Shown here: positions 1 to 6,654 of the stretch, in pieces | How the letters are laid out: each line of letters begins with the position of its first letter | Numbering within the stretch: position 1 is the stretch's first letter | DNA from: a virus | Reading direction: 5' to 3' (one strand) | DNA: 34,345 nucleotides | Virus record (IMG/VR): IMGVR_UViG_3300042465_004173 | Coordinates: 1-34,345 of that record | Translations under genes and position numbers: made by a program | The notes under the pieces: model-generated | What the model was told of the DNA's origin: nothing | Database searches by the model: none | The model's input: only the letters and a program-made list of their open reading frames with translations

Positions 1-31
1 GTAGATACCCGCCGTGTTGAGCGTACTTTTG

Positions 32-53
32 ACCCGTACGGGGAAGTACGGGT
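32..53. repeat. Perfect inverted repeat near the left end
   Basis: Arms ACCCGTAC and GTACGGGT (8 bp, perfect) flank a GGGGAA spacer, and a run of six G follows at 54-59. Bases 1-93 hold no gene. With the 40 noncoding bases at the right end they form about 133 bases between the HNH gene and the nuclease/terminase genes if the ends are joined. That is where a cos or pac site would be expected. There is no U-tract on either strand, so it is not a typical terminator. Confidence 0.6.
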
Positions 54-81
54 GGGGGGTTCTGTGGTACTGCCCAAGCCA

Positions 82-102
82 TCGCACGCATTATTAGTGC
101 GA
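82..102. repeat. Hairpin overlapping the HNH stop codon
   Basis: Arms TCGCAC and GTGCGA (6 bp, perfect) enclose a 9-base loop holding the stop codon of the HNH gene (94-96). No poly-U follows on the minus strand, so this is an mRNA or DNA structure of unknown role close to the presumed packaging region. Confidence 0.45.
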
Positions 103-390
103 CCCCTTTTCAGAATTGCACTTGCGGCAGAGAACCTGGGCGTTGGCGGCATCGTTTGTGCCACCTCGCGATAAAGGAATGATGTGATCTAAAGTTAAGT
201 CACGGGTGCTTCGACATTTACTGCACCAAGGCTGGGCGGCACGCATTATCTTAGACAATGCACGCCAAGCTGAATCGTATCCGCGTTGCTCACGTCTTAC
301 TCTTGTACGTTCTTTCTTACGACCACACTCAAGACATCTTGTAGCCCTAACAACAACACCGCAATCAACGCAAGGTCTAGGCATTGGCAT
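94..390 (-). CDS. HNH endonuclease next to the terminase genes
   Basis: A 98-residue zinc-binding HNH nuclease. The core D68-H69 (in TLDHIIPLSRGG), N83 and the zinc pairs C56/C59 and C88/C91 are all present; a second zinc knuckle (C7/C10, C19/C22) lies at the N terminus. In HK97-like and many actinobacterial phages an HNH protein beside the terminase is required for cohesive-end cleavage and packaging. Here it is the last minus-strand gene before the window end, and on a joined map it lies just upstream of the nuclease-like ORF, TerS and TerL. Its start overlaps the endonuclease VII-like gene by 14 bases, so the two are probably translationally coupled. Family assignment is firm; the packaging role is inferred from position. 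Confidence 0.9.
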   Translation of the reverse strand: MPMPRPCVDCGVVVRATRCLECGRKKERTRVRREQRGYDSAWRALSKIMRAAQPWCSKCRSTRDLTLDHIIPLSRGGTNDAANAQVLCRKCNSEKGSH

Positions 391-757
391 CTGTATTAAA
401 CCTTTGCAGATATTCGATTGCTTTATCTAATGCAGTGCAATCATCCTTAAACGCACCAAGACCAGTGTTGCAGTTTTGACATAACAACCCGCGCACTTGA
501 TGGGTTGAATGATTATGGTCAATGCTTAGTCGTTTGCCATTTTCTTTTTCAGTCTTACCACAGATGAGGCAACAACCATTTTGATTTCTAAGAAGAGTCT
601 CATAATTCCTTTGAGACTTGCGAATGATAGCGCGATGGGTGTTACGACAATCACGGCAAATATTGCGATAACCGCTTTTATGATTCGATGACTTATTAAA
701 CTCACTTAGGGGTTTCTCATTCTTACACTTAGAGCAGAGTTGATTATTCTCCGTCAT
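377..757 (-). CDS. Recombination endonuclease VII-like protein
   Basis: A 126-residue His-Me finger nuclease of the T4 endonuclease VII type. The signature is IDHNHSTHQVRGLLCQNCN: D80-H81 and H83, then RGLL and the zinc ligands C63/C66 and C93/C96, followed by the usual GLG. An extra pair of CxxC knuckles (C8/C11, C34/C37) precedes the core. In phages these enzymes resolve branched DNA before or during packaging. The gene overlaps its neighbours on both sides by 14 bases and belongs to the same short run (1069 to 94) as the HNH gene. T4 endonuclease VII is longer, with a C-terminal dimerisation part; this one is the short form common in phages. Confidence 0.88.
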   Translation of the reverse strand: MTENNQLCSKCKNEKPLSEFNKSSNHKSGYRNICRDCRNTHRAIIRKSQRNYETLLRNQNGCCLICGKTEKENGKRLSIDHNHSTHQVRGLLCQNCNTGLGAFKDDCTALDKAIEYLQRFNTDANA

Positions 758-926
758 CCTCTAATAACTTTTCAAAATCATCATTGGCAATAACGTAAGA
801 GTTATATGCAACTAAGGTTGCTTGAGTAGCTCTATTGAGTAAGGTCTCAATGCCATCAAAGGAAAGAATCTGATCCGTAACAATATCTGTAACAACATCA
901 CAAACTGCGACTGAAATCTGAATCAT
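744..926 (-). CDS. Small hypothetical acidic protein
   Basis: A 60-residue protein with no family I recognise. The first half is hydrophobic and mildly beta-prone, the last 15 residues are acidic (ending EKLLEDDGE). It is held in place by overlaps: its ATG overlaps the stop of the upstream 48-residue ORF (TCAATGA), and its 3' end overlaps the endonuclease VII-like start by 14 bases. That tight coupling is the main reason to call it real. Confidence 0.55.
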   Translation of the reverse strand: MIQISVAVCDVVTDIVTDQILSFDGIETLLNRATQATLVAYNSYVIANDDFEKLLEDDGE

Positions 927-1069
927 TGAGTCAGTTCCAATCTGCTATCAAGTAGGTCATCTATGAACTTATCAATGAGATGTTTCTTTGAATCTATGGA
1001 TTGTTGCCTCGCAAAGATGGCGTGCATAAGTGCTTCATCTATCTCTGCGATTGTTTCGTGGCTTGGCAT
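923..1069 (-). CDS. Small hypothetical helical protein, first gene of the presumed late run
   Basis: A 48-residue ORF starting MPSHETIAEI and ending DSRLELTQ, mostly helical and charged. An AAGGA lies very close to the ATG (one or two bases), so initiation is not textbook. Its TGA overlaps the next ATG. It is the first gene downstream of the promoter-terminator module at 1088-1175, so if that module controls late transcription this is the first late gene. No recognisable function. Confidence 0.5.
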   Translation of the reverse strand: MPSHETIAEIDEALMHAIFARQQSIDSKKHLIDKFIDDLLDSRLELTQ

Positions 1070-1087
1070 TTCCTTACTCGGTAAATG

Positions 1088-1113
1088 AAAAAACCCACCG
1101 CGTTTGCAGTGGG
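1088..1113 (-). terminator. Strong rho-independent terminator
   Basis: On the minus strand an 8-bp stem, CCCACTGC pairing with GCGGTGGG (one G-T pair), is closed by an AAAC loop and followed directly by six T. It lies 61 bases downstream of the stop of the zinc-finger/HTH gene and 18 bases upstream of the next start. It therefore ends the left-arm operon, and also lies just downstream of the candidate promoter at 1146-1175. Confidence 0.88.
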
Positions 1114-1145
1114 GTGGTGTAGGGATAGCAATACCTATTAACGGA

Positions 1146-1175
1146 AGTGTAGCACGATAAAGTGCAGTTTGTCCT
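1146..1175 (-). promoter_or_regulatory. Candidate late promoter with extended -10
   Basis: On the minus strand AGGACA (1175-1170) and TACACT (1151-1146) are 18 bases apart, and the -10 is preceded by TGC, giving an extended TGnTAnnnT element. The spacer contains an inverted repeat, GCAC-6-GTGC (1152-1165), a possible regulator site. The -35 overlaps the last codons of the zinc-finger/HTH gene. Predicted start is near 1139, so the terminator at 1088-1113 would stop transcripts after about 50 bases unless read through. Assignment is by sequence pattern only. Confidence 0.55.
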
Positions 1176-1929
1176 AATTTCTAGCGTTAATGACATCACC
1201 TAAACTGTAGAGGTTTCCACTCTGCTTTTGGATGCCGTTCTCTTTGATGATGGCATAGACCTGGCGCGGTTTGATTCCTAGCCACAATGCAATCGCCTCG
1301 ACATCAAGGAAGAACTTACGGGTTGGGTTGCTCATCGCAAGAGTTACCAAACGGATCAGCGACCAAGACTGCCGACACCCGAAGCAAGTGACCTCATCGG
1401 CCAAGCCGTTCTCTTTCACCTTCACCACATCAATCACCACGAACTTCTTGCACTCATCGGTAGGGCAGGGGATTCGCCTTGGTTGCTCCGTGAATCGCTT
1501 AGCAGCAGCCATTCCTTTTGCGTGAAGCTCAGCGACCTCACCCGCAAAGTCGCGTACCCATTCCTGCCCAATAATCCAATCAAGGTGAGCCAAGTGGAAA
1601 TCACAGGTTGCCTGAACCTCGGCATCGGTTGTTGGTTCTTTCTTCAGTAGCGCCGGTGGTGTGAGGTTCCTAGCCTCACGCACCATCGCTTCCCACCCGT
1701 GAAGGATGGCAAGTAGCTCGGTAGCCATCGAGAAATCCAAGGCACTTACATTGACCCCGATTGAACGCTCGGCAGAGACCGCCCCTGATCCTGTACGCGA
1801 TGGGCTAATGAACTCACTTGATGCCGATTGCAACTCAGGCAGTTCAATCAGATGGCTCTGAAGTTTAAGGCGGCAATTCCAACACGCGCCTTCATTCTTG
1901 CTCGGCTTATGGCAGATGTTACAGGTCAC
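1174..1929 (-). CDS. Zinc-finger and HTH DNA-binding protein
   Basis: A 251-residue protein with a GTG start overlapping the upstream TAG (TAGTG). An N-terminal zinc ribbon (CNIC near residue 3, CWNC near residue 17), a helical middle with several Trp residues, a second Cys cluster around residues 154-181 (CPTDEC, CFGC) and a C-terminal helix-turn-helix with a recognition helix around KPRQVYAIIKENGI are visible. The C-terminal part resembles excisionase-like winged helices that read a short DNA site. Proteins of this layout occur in actinophages without a proven role. It is the last gene before the promoter-terminator module, and its 3' end carries the -35 box. That makes it a positional candidate for a late regulator, which is an inference. 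Confidence 0.6.
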   Translation of the reverse strand: MTCNICHKPSKNEGACWNCRLKLQSHLIELPELQSASSEFISPSRTGSGAVSAERSIGVNVSALDFSMATELLAILHGWEAMVREARNLTPPALLKKEPTTDAEVQATCDFHLAHLDWIIGQEWVRDFAGEVAELHAKGMAAAKRFTEQPRRIPCPTDECKKFVVIDVVKVKENGLADEVTCFGCRQSWSLIRLVTLAMSNPTRKFFLDVEAIALWLGIKPRQVYAIIKENGIQKQSGNLYSLGDVINARN

Positions 1930-2276
1930 TAGAACGGCACTCCCTCAGACTCGGTGGATTTGATTTTCTTGCGATTGAAGTAGTCAGGGGGTTCAACTTC
2001 GCCAAAGACAAACTCGGATGGGTCGCATTTGTGTTGGGCGAGAACTAGGGCGTTTTTCGCAATGATGCCGATTCTCGGAGTTGCCTCAAAGGATAGAGCA
2101 GTTGCGTGAATTTGGTAGGTGCGCCTTCCCGTAAGTTTGGCTATCAATTCGAATCGGATGTCTAAGAGTTCTACATCAAGACGGGTCAAGAATCCTGCCG
2201 ATGAATAGCCTTCCCAAAAAAGTTTTCCACAGGGTCGGCAGGTGCTGATTTGAAAATGCTCAGATGTCCTAGCCAT
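1929..2276 (-). CDS. Hypothetical protein with N-terminal CxxC
   Basis: A 115-residue protein of unknown function. Near the N terminus C-R-P-C could bind metal with other ligands; the rest is mixed alpha/beta with a polar C terminus. I chose the ATG at 2276, with GAAGG nine bases upstream; a TTG one codon earlier is also possible. It lies between the GTGCCG repeat block and the zinc-finger/HTH gene, whose GTG overlaps its stop. Confidence 0.6.
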   Translation of the reverse strand: MARTSEHFQISTCRPCGKLFWEGYSSAGFLTRLDVELLDIRFELIAKLTGRRTYQIHATALSFEATPRIGIIAKNALVLAQHKCDPSEFVFGEVEPPDYFNRKKIKSTESEGVPF

Positions 2277-2314
2277 CAATCTTTGCCTTCGTACTTTTTG
2301 CCGTGATGTGGGGT

Positions 2315-2419
2315 GTGCCGTGTGCCGTATCTATAGAGATACGGCACGGCACGCACACTCCCACGCTCAATATCGGGTGTGCGTGCCGATACCAAACGGC
2401 ACGCTTCGGCACACGGCAC
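2315..2419. repeat. GTGCCG iteron-like block, candidate replication origin
   Basis: Eight copies of GTGCCG or its complement lie within 105 bases: direct at 2315, 2322 and 2383, inverted at 2342, 2347, 2397, 2407 and 2414. They build two perfect 11-bp inverted repeats: 2322-2332 with 2337-2347 (4-base loop) and 2348-2358 with 2377-2387 (18-base loop). A third, 6-bp, pair is 2383-2388 with 2397-2402. The block starts just after the primase/helicase stop. Iteron clusters beside a replication gene commonly mark origins; operator or partition functions are alternatives. Confidence 0.6.
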
Positions 2420-2420
2420 G

Positions 2421-4517
2421 CTACTCATTAACCCCACCAATGTATGAAATTTTGGCATTAACTAGGTCATATTTGTCCATTCCAGCCGAAGTTATCCACA
2501 GGCTAGACTTCGTTGCCGATCCTTTGTTTTCAATAAATCCGTTCTTCTCCAAGGTCTCAAGGCGCTCGCCAATCAGCCCCTTGTCACCTTTGACACCTTC
2601 ATTTAGCTCACGGCGAGAGCAACCGGGATTGTGGTGGATGAACTCTGCCATCTCATTCATCTTCTTAAACTCGGTGCGTTCGTTCAACTCATCCTCAGAT
2701 GTAGGCGCTCCGATGACATATTGCATTTGTGCGCGGGTTGAGTCAATGGTAAAGACTGCTGCCTCTTGAGTACGATCCGATTTGCGGTACATCCCTGCCG
2801 ATGCTCGAACATCACCGATGCGGTCTTTGGTCACTCGCAGGGTGAGAGTGCCGACCCGCCCAGGCGATAGCACCTCGATTGGCTCCACGATATAGGCAGC
2901 ACCATCAATGGTTGCCAACTTCGCTTGCCCACCGATTGCGAACCTGCCACGCGTATCGGCGTTTTTGGTGATGTGGTCAATGAGAACTACGGCTGCCCCT
3001 GATTCCTTGGCAACCTTGCGTGGGAACTGGCGCATCCATCTTGTGATGTCATCATTGTCCACTGTCTGAGCGCCCCACATAGTTAGGGATTCGGTAACGC
3101 CGTCAATGACTATGAGAGAGGCTGAATCGGGTGCGATGATGGCATCCCAATACGGATCATCTACTTGGCGTGCCGTTTCGGGCCGAATGTAGGTGAGGTA
3201 CTGCAAAAGGTTTGCTCGGCTCACTCCAAGGCTCTTGAGGCGCTTTACGATGTCTTGTGGGTCTGATTCAAAGTCAATGTAGATAACTTTCTTATCTGCT
3301 CGCAAGAGTTCGGCAGTTGCTATTTGAGCGACCCACGATTTACCTGATTCGGATTCACCATAGAATGAGTGAACCTTGCCCGCATAGATAAGGCTCTTGC
3401 CATCGGTTCGGGTGAGGATGTTTGCCTTTACCTCTTGAAAGAGTCCATCGTAGTAATCAGATAAGGCGATTGGTTTCCACGATGAGCTTTCTGCAATTTC
3501 GGCTATCTGTTCCTCGCTTAAATCAAAAGACTCAATCGCCAAAGGTCGTAGCTCATTTGATTGCCCGAAGCCCTGCTCTCTTAGCGCTGTGGCTGCTTGC
3601 TTAAAATCTCCACCATATTGCAGGTGAACTAAGGCTCCGAACTTGTCATAGGATCGCTCAGAGTCAAAGGCAGTTGAGGTTGAAAAGACCATCAACTTAT
3701 CGGTGCCTTGATAGTTCGTGGTGGCAGATACGCCGAAATCCTTACCTGGGCGAGTCCACGCGGTCTTTTCGCCTTGCGTGTATGCCTTCTTCCACCCAAG
3801 CGGTTGCAGTAGCTCATCCCAAGTGGTGCGGGCATTGTAATCATCGCCCGCCGTGAGAGCGCCATCGCTTCGCTTGGCAACCTCTAAGGCAACCGACTCA
3901 GGTTTTGGCATTGCATCAAACATTCTAAACACATCGTGCAAAGCATCTCGCTCTTGCCGTGAGAAGGTCGCAATCGTCTCGATGCTACCGCGAAGCATCT
4001 GCCACGCACCGCCCGAAGGATGGCATTTGCCACCTGAAGGTGCAGTGATGCAGAAACCACCTTCGCCTCTTGTCTCGGCTAAGACATCAACCCCGCCGTT
4101 CTCACCTGGTCTGCGAGCGAGCTTGGTGTTTCCTGGCACGTCTCCTTCAACCTTGTAGAGCCAATGCAAGCCACCTGAAGGTGTTGCCTCGACATAGGAT
4201 GAGTTCAGTTTCTGCCACAAGTCACCTAAACCTGATCCGTTGCATATCTCTGCAATCTCAAGGTGCATCTTCTCGGAGACTGCCCGCCCCTCAAGCTCAA
4301 GCATCTCAAGGTTGCCTGAGATAGTGCCGGTGATAACGCCCACGCCATCTTGAGGTGCGCTAAACCAACTCACAATCTCTTCAGGGGTCGGCGCACTCTC
4401 TTGGTATTGCTTCCAAGAAGATAACCCTGGGCGCTTAGACCCATCTTGGGAGACGGGAACTGCGACAATCCCTGCATTAGCAAATCGAAGCGCTGTTGTC
4501 AGTGTTTCGTTAGTCAT
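2421..4517 (-). CDS. Primase-polymerase / RepA-type helicase
   Basis: A 698-residue replication protein. Residues 1-165 match the bifunctional primase-polymerase (Prim-Pol) domain: an acidic strand at 71-76 (EMLELE), the SGGLH motif at 114-118 and VDVLAE at 143-148. The first acidic motif has Glu where many relatives have Asp. After a linker, residues 375-600 form a RecA/RepA-like ATPase with Walker A GESESGKS (387-394) and Walker B SLIVIDG (467-473). The C terminus (about 620-680) looks like a winged helix (RRELNEG, IGERLETLEKNGFI). Such fusions prime and unwind DNA in phages and plasmids lacking their own replicative polymerase, as appears true here. AAGGGGGA precedes the ATG. The gene overlaps the 51-residue ORF upstream by eight bases and is followed directly by the GTGCCG repeat block. 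Confidence 0.9.
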   Translation of the reverse strand: MTNETLTTALRFANAGIVAVPVSQDGSKRPGLSSWKQYQESAPTPEEIVSWFSAPQDGVGVITGTISGNLEMLELEGRAVSEKMHLEIAEICNGSGLGDLWQKLNSSYVEATPSGGLHWLYKVEGDVPGNTKLARRPGENGGVDVLAETRGEGGFCITAPSGGKCHPSGGAWQMLRGSIETIATFSRQERDALHDVFRMFDAMPKPESVALEVAKRSDGALTAGDDYNARTTWDELLQPLGWKKAYTQGEKTAWTRPGKDFGVSATTNYQGTDKLMVFSTSTAFDSERSYDKFGALVHLQYGGDFKQAATALREQGFGQSNELRPLAIESFDLSEEQIAEIAESSSWKPIALSDYYDGLFQEVKANILTRTDGKSLIYAGKVHSFYGESESGKSWVAQIATAELLRADKKVIYIDFESDPQDIVKRLKSLGVSRANLLQYLTYIRPETARQVDDPYWDAIIAPDSASLIVIDGVTESLTMWGAQTVDNDDITRWMRQFPRKVAKESGAAVVLIDHITKNADTRGRFAIGGQAKLATIDGAAYIVEPIEVLSPGRVGTLTLRVTKDRIGDVRASAGMYRKSDRTQEAAVFTIDSTRAQMQYVIGAPTSEDELNERTEFKKMNEMAEFIHHNPGCSRRELNEGVKGDKGLIGERLETLEKNGFIENKGSATKSSLWITSAGMDKYDLVNAKISYIGGVNE

Positions 4518-4665
4518 CTCGTTCCCCCTTGATAAAGCCTTCTTCGATTAACTGCTGCACAATAAAACCTGCCATACGCCAGGGAGATTCAGGCAACTCC
4601 ATCTGATACCTAGTCCAAAGCGCGTAAGTTATCGCACCGCGAGCTGATTCACGCTGATTCGGCAT
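4510..4665 (-). CDS. Small hypothetical protein coupled to the primase
   Basis: A 51-residue ORF beginning MPNQRESARG and ending IKGERDD. Its stop overlaps the primase start (ATGACTAA) and its own start lies within the last 17 bases of the methyltransferase gene, so all three genes are interlocked. The sequence is amphipathic and helical with several Trp and Arg residues; no family recognised. Overlaps at both ends and sustained coding sequence make it likely to be real. Confidence 0.6.
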   Translation of the reverse strand: MPNQRESARGAITYALWTRYQMELPESPWRMAGFIVQQLIEEGFIKGERDD

Positions 4666-5410
4666 CGGCAATTCTTTTCTGCCAAATTGGTATTAGGTTC
4701 TCATTTATATCGCAACCCCAACCTTTACGGCCAAGTGATGCTGCTGTAAATACAGTGCTACCTGAGCCACACATCAAATCTGCCACTAATTCATTGTCAT
4801 CTGAAGTAGTCAAAATCAACCTTCTCAATAACTCTGAAGGAATTTGATTGACATAATCTTGCTTGTCTTTGCTTACATTCTTGCAAAGATTGATTTCCTG
4901 CCAATCGTAAAGATTGGTGCCAGGACTCCCCCCCCCGATCAGTTCGCGCACGCGCTTATCTGTTGGATTCTTGTACGGCTGAGTGACTGCCTTGATATTG
5001 ACTTTAGGGGTTCCCTTGGTCATCCACAATACAGTTCTTGAAGCGCGAGTAAATTTATGCTTGCTTACTCCGATATTGGAAGGATAAACCCAAGTCATCC
5101 ATTGATGAACCTTCCATCTACTATCAGTTATTGATTGATAATATTCAGCAATTATTTCAGGATAATTGATAAGGAAGAATGAACCGCCGTCATTTGCAGA
5201 GTCATAAGCAAGCTCTAAGAAGTCATAATGCAAATCAGAGTATTCTTGGGGTGTCATCTTGTCATTAAATGAAGATTTGTAGTTATATCCAATGTTATAG
5301 GGCGGATCAACAATCCAGGTTTGAACATTCTCAATCGGCAAATGCCAATCGTAACTGCCTAAATTATAAGATTGATTCTTGCTTTCTAGTTTGAAATCGC
5401 TTTGCATCAT
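4649..5410 (-). CDS. DNA adenine (or N4-cytosine) methyltransferase
   Basis: A 253-residue amino-methyltransferase. The catalytic DPPY motif (IVDPPYNIGYN, about residues 35-45) precedes the AdoMet-binding motif (DLMCGSGST, about 214-222), the order of the beta class. DPPY usually means N6-adenine transfer. The usual DPF before GSG is DLM here. No restriction endonuclease is encoded nearby, so the likely role is protecting phage DNA from host restriction. A run of nine G on the coding strand (4928-4936) encodes part of a Gly stretch in the middle of the protein and could slip. The gene lies three bases after the cytosine methyltransferase C-terminal half. Confidence 0.88.
   Translation of the reverse strand: MMQSDFKLESKNQSYNLGSYDWHLPIENVQTWIVDPPYNIGYNYKSSFNDKMTPQEYSDLHYDFLELAYDSANDGGSFFLINYPEIIAEYYQSITDSRWKVHQWMTWVYPSNIGVSKHKFTRASRTVLWMTKGTPKVNIKAVTQPYKNPTDKRVRELIGGGSPGTNLYDWQEINLCKNVSKDKQDYVNQIPSELLRRLILTTSDDNELVADLMCGSGSTVFTAASLGRKGWGCDINENLIPIWQKRIADAESA
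4928..4936 (-). repeat. Nine-base homopolymer (G9) within the methyltransferase gene
   Basis: Nine consecutive C on the given strand, G on the coding strand, encode three Gly codons in the middle of the gene. A one-base change would truncate the protein before its AdoMet-binding motif. Long G tracts in methyltransferase genes are known phase-variation sites in bacteria, but nine could also be chance or a sequencing-sensitive spot. Confidence 0.7.
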
Positions 5411-5412
5411 TT

Positions 5413-5931
5413 TTATTTCCCCACCACATTGTTAATAATCCATTGAACTACTGGCACCGCTACCGCGTTGCCCATCTGCTTATAGCGGTTGGAATCGGCT
5501 TGCTCGGCAGTCCAACCATCGGGAAATCCCTGCAATCGCTCACACTCAGTTGGTGTGAGTCGGCGTACAGTCACAGGCTCGGCGATGAAGAGCTGTGCGT
5601 GATGAGACTGAACGCTTGGCTGATTGGCCTGAAGAGCAAGAGCAGTATCGGTTTCGGTAGCACTAAAGTTATTTGCCTTTGCATCTTCTCTTACTGAATA
5701 ACATATTGCTGGCACATTACCCCCGCCTGTTCCCCATCTTTGAATAACTGTCTGCATAATTTCATCATCATAAACACGCACATCATTAACACGCGTGCCA
5801 TCAAGAATCAAAATTGTTGCCCTAGTTTCAGTGGCATTATCAAAAGCGTTCAAAGTCGGCGCAATGCCTTCAGCGATCCAAGTTTCAAAATCCTCATCAT
5901 TTTGCGCCCTGCGACTTTTGACAAACCACAT
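5413..5931 (-). CDS. Cytosine-5 methyltransferase, C-terminal (target recognition) half
   Basis: A 172-residue protein carrying conserved motif IX (RRLTPTECERLQGFPDGW, about 119-136) and motif X (GNAVAVPV) of C5-cytosine methyltransferases. A roughly 110-residue N-terminal region would hold the target recognition domain. The catalytic motifs are absent; they lie in the separate gene at 6013-6654. GGGGAG about six bases before the ATG gives it its own ribosome site, so it looks like a translated second subunit, as in the two-gene enzyme M.AquI, whose halves divide at the same point. It is in the same frame as the first half, with three stops between. Active heterodimer is the preferred reading; a broken single gene is the alternative. 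Confidence 0.82.
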   Translation of the reverse strand: MWFVKSRRAQNDEDFETWIAEGIAPTLNAFDNATETRATILILDGTRVNDVRVYDDEIMQTVIQRWGTGGGNVPAICYSVREDAKANNFSATETDTALALQANQPSVQSHHAQLFIAEPVTVRRLTPTECERLQGFPDGWTAEQADSNRYKQMGNAVAVPVVQWIINNVVGK

Positions 5932-6013
5932 TATGACTCCCCGAAATAAAATCGTTGATTGATATTTGGGCTTTGCAATTAGTGCAAAAACCTATTTGGT
6001 CAGCAAAGTTCAT
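5897..6013 (-). CDS. Small Cys-containing ORF between the methyltransferase halves
   Basis: A 38-residue ORF in another frame, MNFADQIGFCTNCKAQ..., with one CxxC (CTNC) and a third Cys near the end. It starts in a TAATG overlap with the stop of the first methyltransferase half, so ribosomes could re-initiate there, and its 3' end overlaps the start of the second half by 35 bases. It could be a small zinc-ribbon protein bridging the two subunits translationally or physically, or a chance ORF. The match to a zinc knuckle is incomplete. Confidence 0.4.
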   Translation of the reverse strand: MNFADQIGFCTNCKAQISINDFISGSHNVVCQKSQGAK

Positions 6014-6654
6014 TATTCGCCACCTGATCCAATGCTTCTTGCAAAATCGTTGGCAGAGTCTTTCCCCTTCGATTGGCTCGCCTCAAGATACCTTGCGCGG
6101 CTTTGGCTGATATTGAGTATTTCTTCAGGTGTTCGCCCTGAGTTTCCAAGACATCCGACAATGAACACTCTACGCCTTCGTTGGGGAACTCCGAAGTATT
6201 GAGCATCAAGCACCCGCCATCCCACGCGATACCCGCGCTCGACCAACGCTTCAATGACAACGGCCATATCTCTTCCGTTATTTGAGGAAAGTAAACCAGG
6301 CACGTTTTCAAGGATAATCGTTTCCGATCCTGTTTCGTCAATGAGTCGGCAGATTTCCCAGAATAGACCACTGCGTTTTCCCGCCAATCCTGCTCGCTTA
6401 CCGGCAACGCTAAGGTCTTGGCAAGGAAATCCACCTGTGATAATTCCACCTCTAGGTTCAAATCCTGCTGCAATGAGTTGTTCACCTGTTACCCCCGTGA
6501 CATCGCCAAAAATGGTTGAGTTCGGGAAGTGTCGGCGTAACACCCCCTGAGCTTTCTTATCAATTTCAACGCTAGCAACAACTTTCACACCTGCGCGTTC
6601 AAGTGCTAAATCAAAGCCACCCACACCTGCAAATAAAGATACTGCGGTTCTCAA
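6013..6654 (-). CDS. Cytosine-5 methyltransferase, N-terminal (catalytic) half
   Basis: About 213 residues holding motifs I (SLFAGVGGFDLAL), IV with the catalytic Cys (GGFPCQDLS), VI (ENVPG) and VIII (QRRRRVFIVG). The sequence ends where the target recognition domain would begin, and motifs IX-X are in the next gene. It should bind AdoMet and form the covalent cytosine intermediate, but would need the second subunit for sequence recognition. I chose TTG at 6654, giving MRTAVSLFAG with GGGGGA four bases upstream; a TTG four codons earlier is possible. The start overlaps the FmdB-like gene stop (TTGA). Likely an anti-restriction or DNA-marking enzyme. Confidence 0.85.
   Translation of the reverse strand: MRTAVSLFAGVGGFDLALERAGVKVVASVEIDKKAQGVLRRHFPNSTIFGDVTGVTGEQLIAAGFEPRGGIITGGFPCQDLSVAGKRAGLAGKRSGLFWEICRLIDETGSETIILENVPGLLSSNNGRDMAVVIEALVERGYRVGWRVLDAQYFGVPQRRRRVFIVGCLGNSGRTPEEILNISQSRARYLEASQSKGKDSANDFARSIGSGGE

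Noticed and set aside
2276-2458. 60-residue minus-strand ORF across the repeat block
   Set aside because: It is made of the inverted repeats, overlaps the primase end and has no ribosome site; the repeats explain the open frame.
6000-6485. 161-residue ORF opposite in frame to the methyltransferase first half
   Set aside because: Shadow frame of the catalytic half, with no conserved motifs; the motif-rich frame is the real gene.
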